A stretch of 64,000 bases of DNA from Cryptomeria japonica (Eukaryota > Streptophyta > Pinopsida > Cupressales > Cupressaceae), in the NCBI RefSeq assembly GCF_030272615.1, contig NC_081415.1, positions 235,351,803-235,415,802 of the forward strand. The letters run 5' to 3'. The notes beneath the pieces are model-generated. The model was not told the DNA's origin, ran no database searches, and was given only the letters and a program-made list of their open reading frames with translations. This document shows, in pieces, positions 1-11,258 of the stretch. A program made the translations under genes and the position numbers. How positions within the stretch are numbered: position 1 is the stretch's first letter; every line of letters starts with the position of its first letter.

Positions 1-611
1 TCTTTGGATATTGTTCTACATTTATCTTCACTAGATGTTGGAGTTCCTTTTTCAGCAGTGTGGAGCAGTTCACCACCTTTGGAGGGGGTATCTTTCAGCA
101 TCGACATGGGGACACTTGAGCAGTTTTCAGAGATTCCTTTCATCATGAGTTTTCTTCATACATCTTCTCTTCATGATTGGGGAGACTTCATGGATACACC
201 TTTGGTTTTGTTTCTTCCTAAGGGGAGGAATGTTGTTCGACGTTCGTGGAGCAGTTTCTTCATACATCGAGCTTCTATCATTGGTGCAGATTCTTCATTG
301 AGGGAGGATCACAGTTTGACTTCTCTTCTTCTCTCATATGGGGGGGACTTTTTCCTCACATGGGGTTTTGTTCCTCACATTCTTCTTTGAGAGTTTTCTT
401 GTATAGCTTTCATCTCTCTTTTGGGGGAGGGTTTTTTCCCATTGGGTTTTTCTCTCTTTCCCCACTTTGTGAGAGATTTCATTGCATTGGTTTGCATGCA
501 TTGCATTTGTGCATGGGTACCTAACATGGCCTCGTAGCCGGGACCCATCTTGCATTGCTTAGTTGCATTGTAGACTTAAGTGCATTCCCCTAAGTTGCAC
601 TTAAGGGGGGG
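1..611 (+). other. 3' internal non-coding end of a plus-strand LTR retroelement
   Basis: Pyrimidine-rich, T-rich sequence with irregular internal duplication (blocks containing cttcatacatc recur near 155 and 259). It ends in a G-rich polypurine tract at 603-611 directly before the LTR at 612. A short open frame at 4-390 has no recognisable domain and is probably incidental. The region reads as the stretch between pol and the 3' LTR of an element whose body lies left of the window. Confidence 0.5.
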
Positions 612-1097
612 TGTTGGTGTAAATAATTATTCATCATGGATATTATAACACTTACTTAAGTTTACTTAGGATAATGCATTTCATAGTAGTTTGGATATGA
701 GACACTTGGGTGTTTGTGCCACATTGGGATAGTGTGTGTAGGAGAAATTCCACCTCTTATGGTGTTGATCTTGTTATTACACTATCATATCCACTTATTG
801 TGGAGTGATAATTCCACCTTCGGTGGGTGATCCACCTCATGTGGAATATTATATTATTTCTCCTACCTACCCACACCTATTTCCTACCTACCCTTGTTTC
901 TTATTGAGCCACATGTCATATTTGTGTGCTCATACATATCCCTAGCCTTGCCTATATAAGCAGGCTCATCTACATTGTATGTAACAACAACAATTATTGA
1001 TCATTTTCTATTGATGAGAATACAGTTTATTCTTGTCCCATATTATGTCTCTATCTTGTACATTTCAATGACCTCTTGATCTTGGCAAAATCCAACA
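612..1097 (+). mobile_element. LTR (486 bp) of a plus-strand retroelement, family E
   Basis: Starts TGTTGG and ends CCAACA, an exact 6-bp terminal inverted repeat of the TG...CA type. A polypurine tract (603-611) precedes it, which makes it the 3' LTR. A TATA-like box lies at 952-959. No primer-binding site follows. The sequence immediately after the LTR is copia gag on the other strand, so this element inserted into copia D. The superfamily cannot be read from the LTR alone; copia is likely from the length and termini. Confidence 0.8.
952..959 (+). promoter_or_regulatory. TATA box of LTR E
   Basis: The sequence ctatataag lies 140 bases before the LTR end, in the usual U3 position for the RNA polymerase II promoter of a plant LTR. 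About 30 bases downstream the sequence becomes CA-rich, suitable for an initiation site, though the start itself cannot be fixed. Confidence 0.55.
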
Positions 1098-2084
1098 CTT
1101 GTCATACTTCGCATGCTTCTCATAACTATCATTCCTATCATGCTTATCAAATTTATCATGCCTATCATGCTTAGACATTCTCTCCGGGCACGTAGAAGAA
1201 AAATGTCATATCTTATTGCAAGAGAAACATTTCAAAGGCAATTTACCATCATACTTACTAGCTCCTTTAGGCAATCTCCGGGAAATCAATGCTTCAAGCT
1301 CATCCAATTCCCTTTCTTTCTCTTACATTTCTCTTCTCTCTCTTTCATATCTGGATATTCTGCATTCTTTTGGATCATACTTCTGCTTTTTAGATACAGA
1401 TGCTCTAAATGTTGTCTCAGAATTTCCATGTGATTTGCCAAACTCGCTCAGTTCAAATGCAACAATTTTTCCAACCAACATATCTCTTGTCACAGTAGTC
1501 ACACTCTAGATCTCATCAATAGAAGCTACCTTATGTTTGTAAGAAGGAGGCAATTATCTCAACACCTTAGCAGCAATTTCATCTTCTTCATGGGTTCCAT
1601 CGACACATCTGATACCTAGGAAAAGTTCATTCACCTTATCCATGAAAGAGTTTATGTTCTGATCTTCTCCCATTTTCAACATCTCATACTTCCCTTTCAA
1701 ACTCTGCAACTTAACAACTTTGACTTGTTTATCTCCTTCATACAAGGTCTCAAGATTCTCCTAGATCTCATGTGTAGTCTGAAGTCCCATTACATAAGTC
1801 ATCTCTGAATCAACCAGGGCACTCAACAATGCTTCCTTGGCTCTAATGTTATTTTCAGCATCCTTGATCTCAATAGCACTAACCAGTCCATTCTGAAGAA
1901 TAGAATAGGAATCCTTTGTAATCGTCTAGTAATCCTCTCCAAGACATCTCAAGTGCACCTTCATCCAATTCTTCCATATAGCATAATTACTTCCATTGAA
2001 TCTCAAACTTTCCTTCTTAAAAATAACACCTCTAGTTTCTATCTTGGATCTCCTTAAGTGGTCAAGCTTCTTCCAGAGGATCTA
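1098..2084 (-). pseudogene. Copia D gag remnant
   Basis: On the minus strand, 1745-1554 encodes a piece of the UBN2 / Retrotran_gag_2 type (KLQSLKGKYEMLKMGEDQN, then FMDKVNELFLGIRC), the RNA-binding capsid part of a Ty1/copia polyprotein. Farther left, around 1200-1260, is a degenerate zinc-knuckle region with the phrase KGNLP preceded by cysteine-type codons, comparable to the knuckle of copia B at 21130-21175. Stops and frame changes break the frame. The body ends abruptly at 1097, where LTR E begins, so protease, integrase and reverse transcriptase of this copy are not in the window. Confidence 0.7.
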
Positions 2085-2096
2085 GCTCTGATACCA
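2085..2096 (-). promoter_or_regulatory. Primer-binding site of copia D (initiator tRNA-Met)
   Basis: The plus strand reads gctctgatacca, that is TGGTATCAGAGC on the element strand. This is the standard copia primer site complementary to the 3' end of initiator tRNA-Met. It sits two bases inside the LTR boundary at 2099 and fixes the element as minus-strand. Confidence 0.9.
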
Positions 2097-2098
2097 AT

Positions 2099-3456
2099 TG
2101 TTGGCAACAATAATGAAAGAAAACTGAGAGGGGGGGTGAATTCGTTTTCACCAAATTGACAAACTTAAGAACAAATATAAATCTGATCAACTACAACAAC
2201 AACAAAGATAAGAAAATTGATAGCACAACATACAACACCAAAATTTTGACATGGAAAACTCGGTTAAGAGAAAAACCACGGTGGGAACCTACCCACAATA
2301 AGATGATACTCTACAGTAGTATGTGAAAATAATTACAATGGGGAATGCACATGAATTCAAGCTTATTGCCTAAAGCTCACTCCTCAAATATAATAACCCG
2401 GAAGGCTACAACCCTCAAGGAAGGTTCACTACCTTACAAGGAAGTCTCACTAACTTACAAAATATTTAGACAACAATGCAGAGTCAAATGAACTGAAAGA
2501 ATAGCATCTACAAATGCTTGATGGAAGTTTCGATTAAGCACATTTTTCTACTCTACAAAACTTTAATCTCTTCTCAAACACAATGTCAAAGGATGTATTC
2601 GCTTATTTGCACCTTTATCATTCTCTGATAATGCAGACAGTTCATCGATATCATATTTATATGACTTTATCGCCTATTTATACAATTCATCAACCTTACT
2701 ACAAGGTCGAACAAACCCTCAACTTACAAGTACAAAATTATGTCACACGATACAAAGATCAACCACCGAACCAATATAATGATACACATGACATAACATG
2801 GACCTAAATCAAATGCTCAAACACGCAACACCATCGAAAATCACGCCAAGATCAACCACAACACGCTACACCATCAAGAATACCGCATAACATGAAGAAT
2901 ATCATCGGTTCAAAAAAATCACCAAGAACACGCACAAGGATCAATGTGAACCACCAAAACAGGTAGAAAATAACTAGGAAACTCCAGCAAGCACATTAGA
3001 ATAATTTATAATAGCTGCACCAACACCACTTATCAAATCTTAATCGATCAACATCTAAAACTCAAGAATACTCAAACAACATCAACTGTCACGAGGAAAG
3101 ATAACTTATGGAGCACAAAATTATGATCCATATGAAATTAAGATACACAAGAACATTGAAAAAAATCTCCCAAAATCTCAACTTAAGATCTGATCACACT
3201 GGAATATAATGGAGGAAATACTGAACTCTGCAAAGCATTGATTAGAAAAACCAAAATGTAAACCAGATCATACAATATTATCAATTAAAATCCCGGATCA
3301 CTGAAACCAATACATAAAGATATAATGATACTATAAATACTCCATATACCGAACCATGATCCTAATAAACCAATCCGCAACCACCGAAGCAATAAATCAC
3401 AGGAATATGTTGACATCAATGACAATAGCATATCCTAGCAGCATCAATGACCAACA
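2099..3456 (-). mobile_element. 5' LTR of copia D (about 1.36 kb)
   Basis: In plus coordinates it begins TGTTGGCAAC next to the primer site and is assigned to end at CCAACA, 3451-3456. Two blocks shared with the LTRs of copia A, B and C support this: a CTGAGAG plus G-run plus TGAATTC box at about 2127-2143, and a block ending aaaaaccacggtggga near 2272. The phrase gacatcaatgaca lies close to the right end, as in the other families. The right boundary is the less certain one. Confidence 0.7.
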
Positions 3457-3574
3457 GGGATGACATTGAATGAGATGTAAAACATAAAAGAGTACATGGC
3501 CAAACACACCAAACAATCAAACAAGGAAGCTCTTATCTCTTGCAAAATAGATGTAGGAAAGTGTAATTATGGGA

Positions 3575-4373
3575 TTGGAAAACCAAGAAAATCCTTTTGG
3601 TCTGCTGGTTACACTAGTTGTTTTTAATGGTTGTGAGATTTGGAGAAGTAGCATGTCCAACCACAAATGGAGATAATAAAAAAGAATTCAAAAGCATCTA
3701 ATAATTAGTAGTCTCAAGGTCATGTCAATAGTTCTTTATGAGATTCTTCTAGTTGAAGCAGGAATGTTCCCACTGAAGGCCTTAGCTATAGTTCACTTGA
3801 TAAGTTATTTAAAAAAATGTTAACGAGCAATGCTAACCCAAAATGGTTGTTGAGGAGGAACTTAAAAAAAAGGAAAATAACAAAAAATGGATTATCAAGT
3901 GGGACATTGATTTGCAAGATTGTCCAAATAATAATGATGAGATTAAAGACTGTGTTCGAAAAATTTAGAACTGCCATGTGGATAAACCAAGTTGGTAGGA
4001 AAGAAAGCACACCATATCAAAGAGTTTAATCCTTTAGGCGAGCAAAATGAAAAAAGAATACCTAAGAGCGCCAATTAACAAGAAGGCTAGACTTCTTGTT
4101 GCTTAGATCAAAATCGGGTCCTACCATCTTGGATGTGAGATGGGTAGATGGACAGTCCCTAAGGAGGAATGAGAGGAAAGGACTTGTCTTTTCTGCAATA
4201 AAAGGGCAGTACAAACTGAATGGAATTTCATCTTTGAGTGTGCAGTGTATGGGGATATTCATACTCAGTACGAGGAAAATTTGAAAGAGTGCAGTCTAAA
4301 AGAACTATTCGAGGAAGTAATACTTCACAAAACTATAAACTTTTTTATCAAAAATCCACATTACAAAAGCTGA
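3575..4373 (+). pseudogene. LINE (non-LTR retrotransposon) reverse-transcriptase C-terminal remnant
   Basis: Following the best frame with single-base slips gives the C-terminal part of a LINE ORF2. It has NGCEIWRSSMSNHKW near 3630, EILLVEAGMFPLKALAIVHL at 3741-3800, WIIKWDIDLQDCPNNNDEIK near 3885, EYLRAPINKKARLLVA near 4060-4100, then a CX2C ... C zinc-binding tail (CLFCNK, later WNFIFEC) ending at a TGA at 4371-4373. The usual histidine of that tail is Asn. There are stops at 4104 and elsewhere and at least two frame slips, so it is dead. The catalytic reverse-transcriptase core and the endonuclease are absent: the copy is 5'-truncated, as LINE insertions commonly are. No poly(A) tail is obvious. 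Confidence 0.75.
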
Positions 4374-5164
4374 CATTGAAAGGAGCTTGAAAATTGTTAA
4401 CAATTTTGTTTCTGATCGTTATTAAAACTAATTCACTCATAACTAAGCCATGTTTGACTATGGGGACCATGACCATCATGAACAAATACAAATACAACAG
4501 GATCACACTCATACCAATGCACAAACAAATTGGCCCGCGTGGGTTCACCCACTCATTAAACCCTCAACACATCTCAGTGGTAAGATCTTCATCACCATTG
4601 CCCACCAATCATATTCCACACAAAAGTTGATGACGACAGAGACACAAAAAATGTTTTAAATGCATTGTGCGCCATGTAAAATGTTGAAGCGGCTAATGCT
4701 ACTAAGTCTTGCAGAACACTAGTTTGAAAAACATTTTAGTGCCAAAGGTTTTCAGTTGAGTGAATACAAGTTTATTAATAACATTATTCTTTATTATTTT
4801 TTACAAATGACGTAGCTGTATTTTCATGGCGCGTTCTGTATACAACTCCTTGTTCTATTTTGAAACGTTAGGCCCGATTATTTACGTGCTTATTATTTTT
4901 ATGAACAAAGCTTTGCCTGAAAACGAACCCATTTACATACGATAATCTTGTATGGATTTTATAGAGGAGATGATTAAGGCATTTACTAATAAAATGAAAG
5001 ATGTTATTTGTCGGTAATGATTAGGATCCATTATTTTAGTCAAGCTCCGTCCCTGTTCCTCTGAACAATCACCATTATGATCAACAATCAACAGTTCCCG
5101 TAACTTTAAACAGTGACCATCACGGTCAGTAGTCGGAATGCAAAGGAAATTCAAACTCATTGTT
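4374..5164. other. Intergenic DNA without a supported gene
   Basis: No coding signal holds across frames. It contains one copy of a dispersed repeat (4690-4850) and moderately AT-rich sequence. Short open frames at 4394-4659 overlap each other and show no domain. Confidence 0.5.
4690..4850 (+). repeat. Dispersed repeat, copy 1
   Basis: This stretch resembles 58385-58536 in the same orientation. Shared words in order include actaagtcttgcag, gagtgaatacaagttta, attattctt and tattttcatgg or tattcatgg. The similarity runs for about 150 bases. Its class is unknown; it carries no terminal repeats and could be a piece of a gene-flanking or older mobile sequence. Confidence 0.6.
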
Positions 5165-6345
5165 CATGTGCTGCGGAAGTTTTGTGAAACCCATAACGCT
5201 TTTGATACATGCCTCTCATGGAATACAGTTGTTGCAGCCTACAGAAGACATGGTTGTCTTCACAAGGCAGTCGTATTGTTGCACTATATGTAACAAACAG
5301 GTTTCTAACTCGATCAGTTTACATTTGCCAGCGTACTCTGAGTCTATGTCAAAACCGCGATATTGAATAGGGTACAGGGGAGAGGATCTAATAATTTGAG
5401 TTTGTTCTAATTGTTGTGATAGCAGTTGTTGATTTATTACTCGTGTTTGTTGATTTAATGTCCAATTTTATTTTACATCATTACACCAATAGTTGTGACT
5501 TTAATACCCATAATTGAATGAAATGCACTCTTAATTGTAAAAAGAAACCAATCATGTGATGCCACAACAGTTCCACAAGTATGGGGCCCCCTTATGTGCA
5601 ACTATTGGTCTCACCTTTTTTTGGGTTGTTTTGGACACCTTACCAAAAAGCATGTTGATATGGCATCAAATTTGATAATGTGATCCTGAAACTTTAGTTA
5701 TAAGCAGGGGACTTGCCAAGTAAGATGCTCTAAAAAATTGAGAGTGATTTAAAATTTCCATGTAGAATTTTGAGAAGCGCAAAGTTAGGTTGCTCAACTA
5801 TTGGGACATCTTCTTTAAGTATCCATAAAGACATAAAGGATATGAGAATTTTATCAGATGTTGTAGTCGAAAATGCAGTAATAGACATGCATACAAAATG
5901 CGGAAGATAGACATATACGAAAAAAATGGAGCCATAGACAAAGCACATGAACTGTTTGATAAAATGTGTTCTCATGGAATGCACTGATTATAGGGAGGGG
6001 ATTCACAAAGTGGATTTGATGATAAAAAGGATTAGAAACATTCAAGTAAATGCAATTGGCAGATTTCAGGAAAGATTTGACAACCTTTGCCAACATCTTC
6101 ATACCCTGTGAAAAATAGGATCTTTGGGCTAGGGTATAGACAACCATCAAAGCATATGTTATATTTGCAACTCCTGTGGTAGACATATATGCAACATTTG
6201 GAAGCATGGACAAGACACACAAACAGTTTGACAAAATGCCTCAAAAAAATTTGGTCTCATGGAATGCCACATTTACAAAATATGCCAAAAACAAAGAGGA
6301 TTTGTTCACACAACTTTAAAAAAGGTCTTGTTTCATCCCACCATA
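5165..6345 (+). pseudogene. Pentatricopeptide repeat (PPR) protein pseudogene
   Basis: Reading through slips gives PLS-type PPR units: LSWNTVVAAYRRHG near 5215, DQFTFASVL near 5310, VVVENAVIDMHTKCG near 5850-5895, AHELFDKM near 5940, VVDIYATFGSMDKTHKQF near 6175-6230 and NLVSWNATFTKYAK near 6250-6290. PPR proteins bind organelle RNA; the VSWN / DMYAKCG pattern is typical of land-plant PLS arrays. Stops include two TAA codons where Gln is expected after the first unit. No start codon, transit peptide or C-terminal E/DYW domain is visible. A remnant of a duplicated or retroposed gene. Confidence 0.75.
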
Positions 6346-6705
6346 GCCTTCCACACTTAACTCCCTGGTCTAGAATCCCCAAAAAATTATTAACTAATGT
6401 TAATATTACTCCTGCAACTTCAAATGAAACAGTGAATGCCCTCTTTGGCTTGGCCCTGCAATTTTAACGTCATCGGTGTACTTATAATATGTATTTATGA
6501 CACGGTGTAGGTTTTTTATGGATGGAATTCCAGCAACAGTGTTTAAGAAAAGTGAGCATTCGAGAGTGGGATATTTTAAGAATCAAGCAATGAGATTATA
6601 TTCAAGCCTATGAATGCAGATGATTGGGCAATGAGAGGTGGTGCAATGAAGATTGAGTAGAGAAAGTCCCTATTGTTGCTTCTTATGGAAATTTCAAAGT
6701 AGAGG
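6346..6705. other. Spacer before the Tat-like LTR
   Basis: No gene is seen. The last bases before 6706 (aaagtagagg) are purine-rich and could be either flank or a chance polypurine tract. Confidence 0.4.
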
Positions 6706-7407
6706 TGTAGATACCTAAAAATGTCTCATCGATCGCATATTAATCATTCGTCCAATTAATTGAATAATACTTTAATTATTTAATTAAGCTAATTATTCTT
6801 CTGAACTAGCTCAATCATCACTTTTTACATTACTAATCATTCAATTTCTATCATTTAATTAATCAATTCATCATTAATCCCCTTTTTCAAATATTAATTA
6901 TGATTAATTCCCTTAATTTAATAATCTTTATTATTTAATTAATCCTATTTCTAATGATTAAATAATTTCATTATTTAACTTATTCCTCTAATTCCCCGAA
7001 TTCAAATTTCAACTCATTCCATCTAATTTCATTTTCTCAAATTCACATTTCATCAAATTTGAATTTGAATAAATTTTAGTAAATCTCATGTGCATTTCAT
7101 CATTCGAAAATCTAAATTCAAACCAAAATAACATGAAATTGGATTTAAATTCAAAGTCCTACAACACATGTTGAAAATCCTAACCAGTTCATCCAAATCA
7201 GTTAACTAATCAGTTATTCAGTTAACTCTCCAATCTCCCCTTTTCACTCTCAATCACCTTTTCTGACTAATCAATTAAATTAGTCATCTCCCTAATCAAT
7301 TCAGTCTACTAATCAATCAATTGAGTCAATTGTCCAGTCAACCTTGTTAACAGATCAATCAAATGAGTTAATAGATCAATCAATCCACTTAACCGATAAA
7401 TCAAAAT

Positions 7408-8331
7408 GTAATGTCCCTACTAGTTAGAGATCATTAACCTGCAAAACAGATTGTTAGAACACGACAAACATATATATATAAGTAATCTAAATTGCAATCT
7501 AACTTTAATACTTAATTAACATAATCATAATCTTCATCTAATAAAAGGGATATGAATGCCATAAGAAAGTATGTCCTTAGGCAGCTATGAAGCTCGCCTT
7601 CTTGGAACCCCTTGGTTCCAAGCCCTTCAGGAAATCGAAGTTGAGTTTGAATCCTGTCTTGGGTGTAACCTCTTACACCCAAGCCCTTCAAGGAAGACCC
7701 TTGTCTATTCCTTGCCTTGGGTGATGCCTTCATCATCCAAGTCCTTAGAGGGGACTGACCAGATCCGTCTCTTCTTGGTTGAGTTTAATCAACCAAGCCA
7801 TATATATGCATATCAATTTTTCAGTACATGTACTGCCCTAGGGATTATCACAATCCCTTCCTTAGACTACGGGAGTTCCCTCCCTATAGCCTCCAATATG
7901 TGATTTCCTTTAAAATACATTGATAATTTAATATTACTTCATTTTGTACTTCACACATATATTCTTAATGTGTTCCTTATGTATATATATTCAATATTCC
8001 TTACCATCATTAACCTATGCATTACCTTCTTATTTAATTTTCATTTACCATATCTATCTTTACATATTCATACCTTAGGGTGTGGATTAATACATTAATT
8101 CCTTCTATTTATTAATATGTATAAATGACAACGTCTACCTATTCATTACCTATGTTCCATTATACACCTATATCCTAGTGAACATTCACCTATACCTTGA
8201 TTATATTCATTACAAAATAAATAACATTATAAAATAAATATAATGATCTTACCTCTTATCACCCACAGATGCTCCCTTCTTACCTCTGTGTCCTCCTTGT
8301 CTTTTCATTTTTCCTCCTCGATCCCTACATT
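7408..8331 (+). mobile_element. Possible nested solo LTR
   Basis: The block starts TGTAATGTCCCTAC and ends GATCCCTACA, with TGT...ACA termini. It differs in composition from its AT-rich surroundings: a CTT-rich stretch at 7570-7880 with repeated ccttggttccaagccc-like phrases, then short T-rich direct repeats. No 5-base target duplication matches at the edges. It may simply be an internal part of the larger LTR. Confidence 0.3.
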
Positions 8332-8387
8332 TTAACTAGGTTAAATACCCATGGAGGGGAGTAGACGTGTCCCTCCACAGGGCACCC

Positions 8388-8520
8388 TCCCATGGGAAAG
8401 GTGGTGATGGCTCGCAGCCTAAGCTGTGGCTACCGTCACACCATTTCCCTTCCGAAGGAAGGGGTGTGATGGTAGACGTAGCCTAGGTTGCGTCTACCGT
8501 CCCACCGCTTCCCATGGGGG
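8388..8520. repeat. Alternating GC-rich inverted repeats (hairpin-forming)
   Basis: Arms of the form ctaccgtcacaccatttccc and their inverse alternate about four times: 8388-8425 (inverse), 8427-8453 (direct), 8454-8490 (inverse), 8491-8515 (direct). The central pair at 8416-8490 forms an imperfect stem of roughly 38 bases with a minimal loop. It ends in a G-run at about 8517-8531. This is a GC island inside very AT-rich LTR sequence. Confidence 0.7.
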
Positions 8521-9294
8521 TGGGGGGGGGAGTGGTTTTAAATATATAAAACACTTTATTTAATAAGTGAATTAATATTTTAATAATCATTTAAATGTAT
8601 TTAATCCCTTTTAATATTTTAATACTCATTTTATTTATTAAGTGAATTAATCTATGTAATATTAATAATCACTTAATTTAAATGAATTAAATCCTATTTA
8701 ATATATTTAATAATTACTTAATTTATTAAATCTATTAATCTTATTTAGTATATTTAATAATCACCTTGATTATTATTAAACCAATATACTTAAACTGATT
8801 AATTATATTAAATTAATTGAATATCAATGTTAATGATTTGTTAATATTGTTTCCTTAATGGTGTTTAACAGTACCTTATTTAATAATTGATTTTGTCTTT
8901 TATTTAAGAATAAGGCCTTACATCATGTGGTGCGGTGGGGATATCACACAAAATCAGTGAACTATCAATCAACACTTCGATTCCAAATCTCACCCCATCT
9001 CACTTGAAAATCTATAAATTCAACCTCATTTCCCAATTTCAATCAAGAATCTCTATCTTCAAAATAATTGTCTTTCTTATGTAGGAAATCCCAGTGTAAC
9101 ACCTGAGAGCCACCTACACACACAATTTAGAGAAGAGTAATGGAAGCTTTGTTGAGTCAATTGAGGAAGTTTAATTAGATTTTTGTTATTCAATTGATTT
9201 AAGCATTATTTCATTGTCATTTAGGAGCGTTTCTAATTAGATTATAGATATGATTTGCTCTTATAATCTAATTGATGATGATTGATTTTAACCC

Positions 9295-9312
9295 TGGCGA
9301 CAATGGTGAACT
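9295..9312 (+). promoter_or_regulatory. Primer-binding-site-like sequence of the Tat-like element
   Basis: TGGCGACAATGGTGAACT resembles the TGGCGACTC-type primer sites found just inside Tat and Ogre LTRs, which I recall as complementary to a tRNA-Arg. Only the first seven bases fit well. It directly precedes the leader and supports plus orientation. Confidence 0.45.
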
Positions 9313-9354
9313 CGACATGAAATAACAAAAAAATGATTTGAAATTTTGTGTATG

Positions 9355-9905
9355 CCTGCAGGTTTCCATTTTTGGCAGGTTTCCATTTTTGGAAAGTTTC
9401 CATTTTTGGAAGGTTTATGTTTTTGGAAAGTTTCCATTTTTTTATAGGTTTTCGCTTTTGGAAAGTTTCCATTTTTGCTAGGTTTTCATTTTGGCAGGAT
9501 TTTGTTTTTGGAAAGTTTCCATTTTTTGCAAGTTTCTTTTTTTGGTAGGTTTATATTTTTTGCAGGTTTCCATTTTTGTAGGTTTCTATTTTTGGAAAGT
9601 TTCCATTTTTGGTAGGTTTATGTTTTTGGAAAGTTTCTATTTTTTTTATAGGTTTTCGCTTTTGGAAAGTTTCCATTTTTGCTAGGTTTCCATTTTGGCA
9701 GGTTTTTGTTTTTGGAAAGTTTCCATTTTTAGCAAGTTTCTGTTTTTGGCAGGTTTATATTTTTTGCAGGTTTCCATTTTTGTAGGTTTCCATTTTTGGC
9801 AAGTTTTCATTTTTGGCAAGTTTCTAGATCTGGTAGGTTTCTGTTTTTGGTAAGTTACTATTTTTAGCACGTTACCATTTTTAGCAGGTTTCTATTTTTA
9901 GCAAG
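9355..9905 (+). repeat. T-rich minisatellite in the retroelement leader
   Basis: About 33 variants of a 16-18 base unit, consensus aggtttccatttttgg, alternating with ggaaagtttccattttt. One strand is T/G-rich and the other A/C-rich throughout. Two larger blocks repeat in order (about 9362-9530 and 9592-9740), suggesting a higher-order duplication of roughly 230 bases. The open frames on both strands are by-products of the repeat. Confidence 0.9.
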
Positions 9906-11258
9906 TTCGTCTAAAATAAAAAATGTTCTATCTTTTCTCAATTCCTTTCTAATCTTCTAGCATTTTTCATGTTTTGTTTCTTTAAACAGAGCAGTAACAG
10001 ACAGTGATGCAGATTTTTGTAACCCAAGGAAGAATTTAGGCTTGTAAGCCCACAATATCAACTAACATTTTAATGGGTTTTGTAGGTACAACTGAACCTA
10101 TATTAGCACACATTTCCTTTGGTGTTATCTAAAATAAACAAGACAAATCTTCTTTATTGCAAATCATTGAGGTTAAAAAGAATATTCATCATTGCTATGT
10201 GGGATTAAAATGAACATCATACCTGTTGGAGCAACATCTCCAAATAGATTTTAGAAAACATTGCGATGAAGGATTAAAAAGAACAATCTTGTCTTCTCTG
10301 TCTTCATGGTGATAAGCATATGCTCTCCCCTTAATTGGGTGACCAAAAAGCCAAACTCACCATTTATGCTTTCTATCATTTTTGCATTAGAATAAAACCT
10401 TTAGTTGGTTTGCCCTCCTACGAAGCCCATAAGGCCTAGAGAGAGGAATGACCTAAGTGGCAATGGCTAAAGCCATGTAATCCAAGCCACTATAAAAAAA
10501 TGTGTTTGTGATGAAAATTTCAAGTGATGAGTGTTATATGTTGTCATAACGATGTCATGCCTCCCTTAGTGCCTATATGGTACGTGCAAATTTGTAGAGC
10601 GTAACCTCTACAAACTGGGTGAGCTCCTTTAATGGAGTGGAAAACGTTGCTGAGTATGACCACTCAAATGAAACCTTTACTAAAAGCTTTAAGAATTAGC
10701 GGCTAATCTGAGTCACTAACCAGACACCTATAATATCATAGTGCAAGGGTGGGGAAGAATTCACCCCCAAGACACTCACCATATATCTCCCAGGAAAATG
10801 AGTCAATTAAGAAGCAATTGTCTTTGGTTCAACTTTTGGCAAAAGGCAAAAAAACGGGCACACCCTAGGGTGCAACAGGGTTGTTTGAGTTGACAGAGTA
10901 TCAAGATGTGGGCTATGGTATTATTTGTGACCTTTTGACTTTAGAAGAGTTTTATTGTTTTATGATTGTATGACCAAAATTTATCAAAAATAAATGAGGT
11001 TTGAAAAGTCCCCAACAACCATTAAGATTTGAAAAGATCCTTTAAACAACTCTTTTTCGATTATTTCAAAATGTTTTCTTACTTGCTGTTGTTTCTTATG
11101 CAACATTTTTCAACTATCAAACACCCAAAGAATAGCAAAAATAAAGTTAAAAACAGTCAAGTCTTGTCGGAAATCTTTCAACCACCAACATAGTTTGAAA
11201 CTTCAAGGAAAAAACATTAAAACATCCAACATCCACAAAAACCAATCAAGAAAATATT
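9906..11258 (+). other. Untranslated leader of the Tat-like element
   Basis: No coding frame. It lies between the minisatellite and gag. Tat and Ogre elements are known for long leaders, so this is consistent, but nothing in the sequence is diagnostic on its own. Confidence 0.4.

Larger units (their letters stand above)
6706..9292 (+). mobile_element. 5' LTR (about 2.6 kb) of a Tat-like Ty3/gypsy element
   Basis: It begins TGTAGATACCTAAAAATGTC, resembling the start of the minus-strand LTR that ends at 59308 (TGTAGACACCCAGAATTGTC on its own strand), and continues with the same kind of AT-rich attaatta sequence. It is followed at 9295 by a primer-site-like TGGCGAC, then a leader and gag. The length suits Tat-type LTRs. 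The 3' edge does not end in a clean CA, and a block at about 7408-8331 (TGTAATGTCCC ... CCCTACA) may be a nested solo LTR, so the true LTR may be shorter. Confidence 0.5.

Noticed and set aside
7512-7903. Overlapping frames of 74 and 110 codons
   Set aside because: They occupy opposite strands of a CTT-rich repeat in an LTR-like block and show no domain.
9242-9870. Open frames on both strands rich in Phe/Trp or Lys
   Set aside because: By-products of the T-rich minisatellite.
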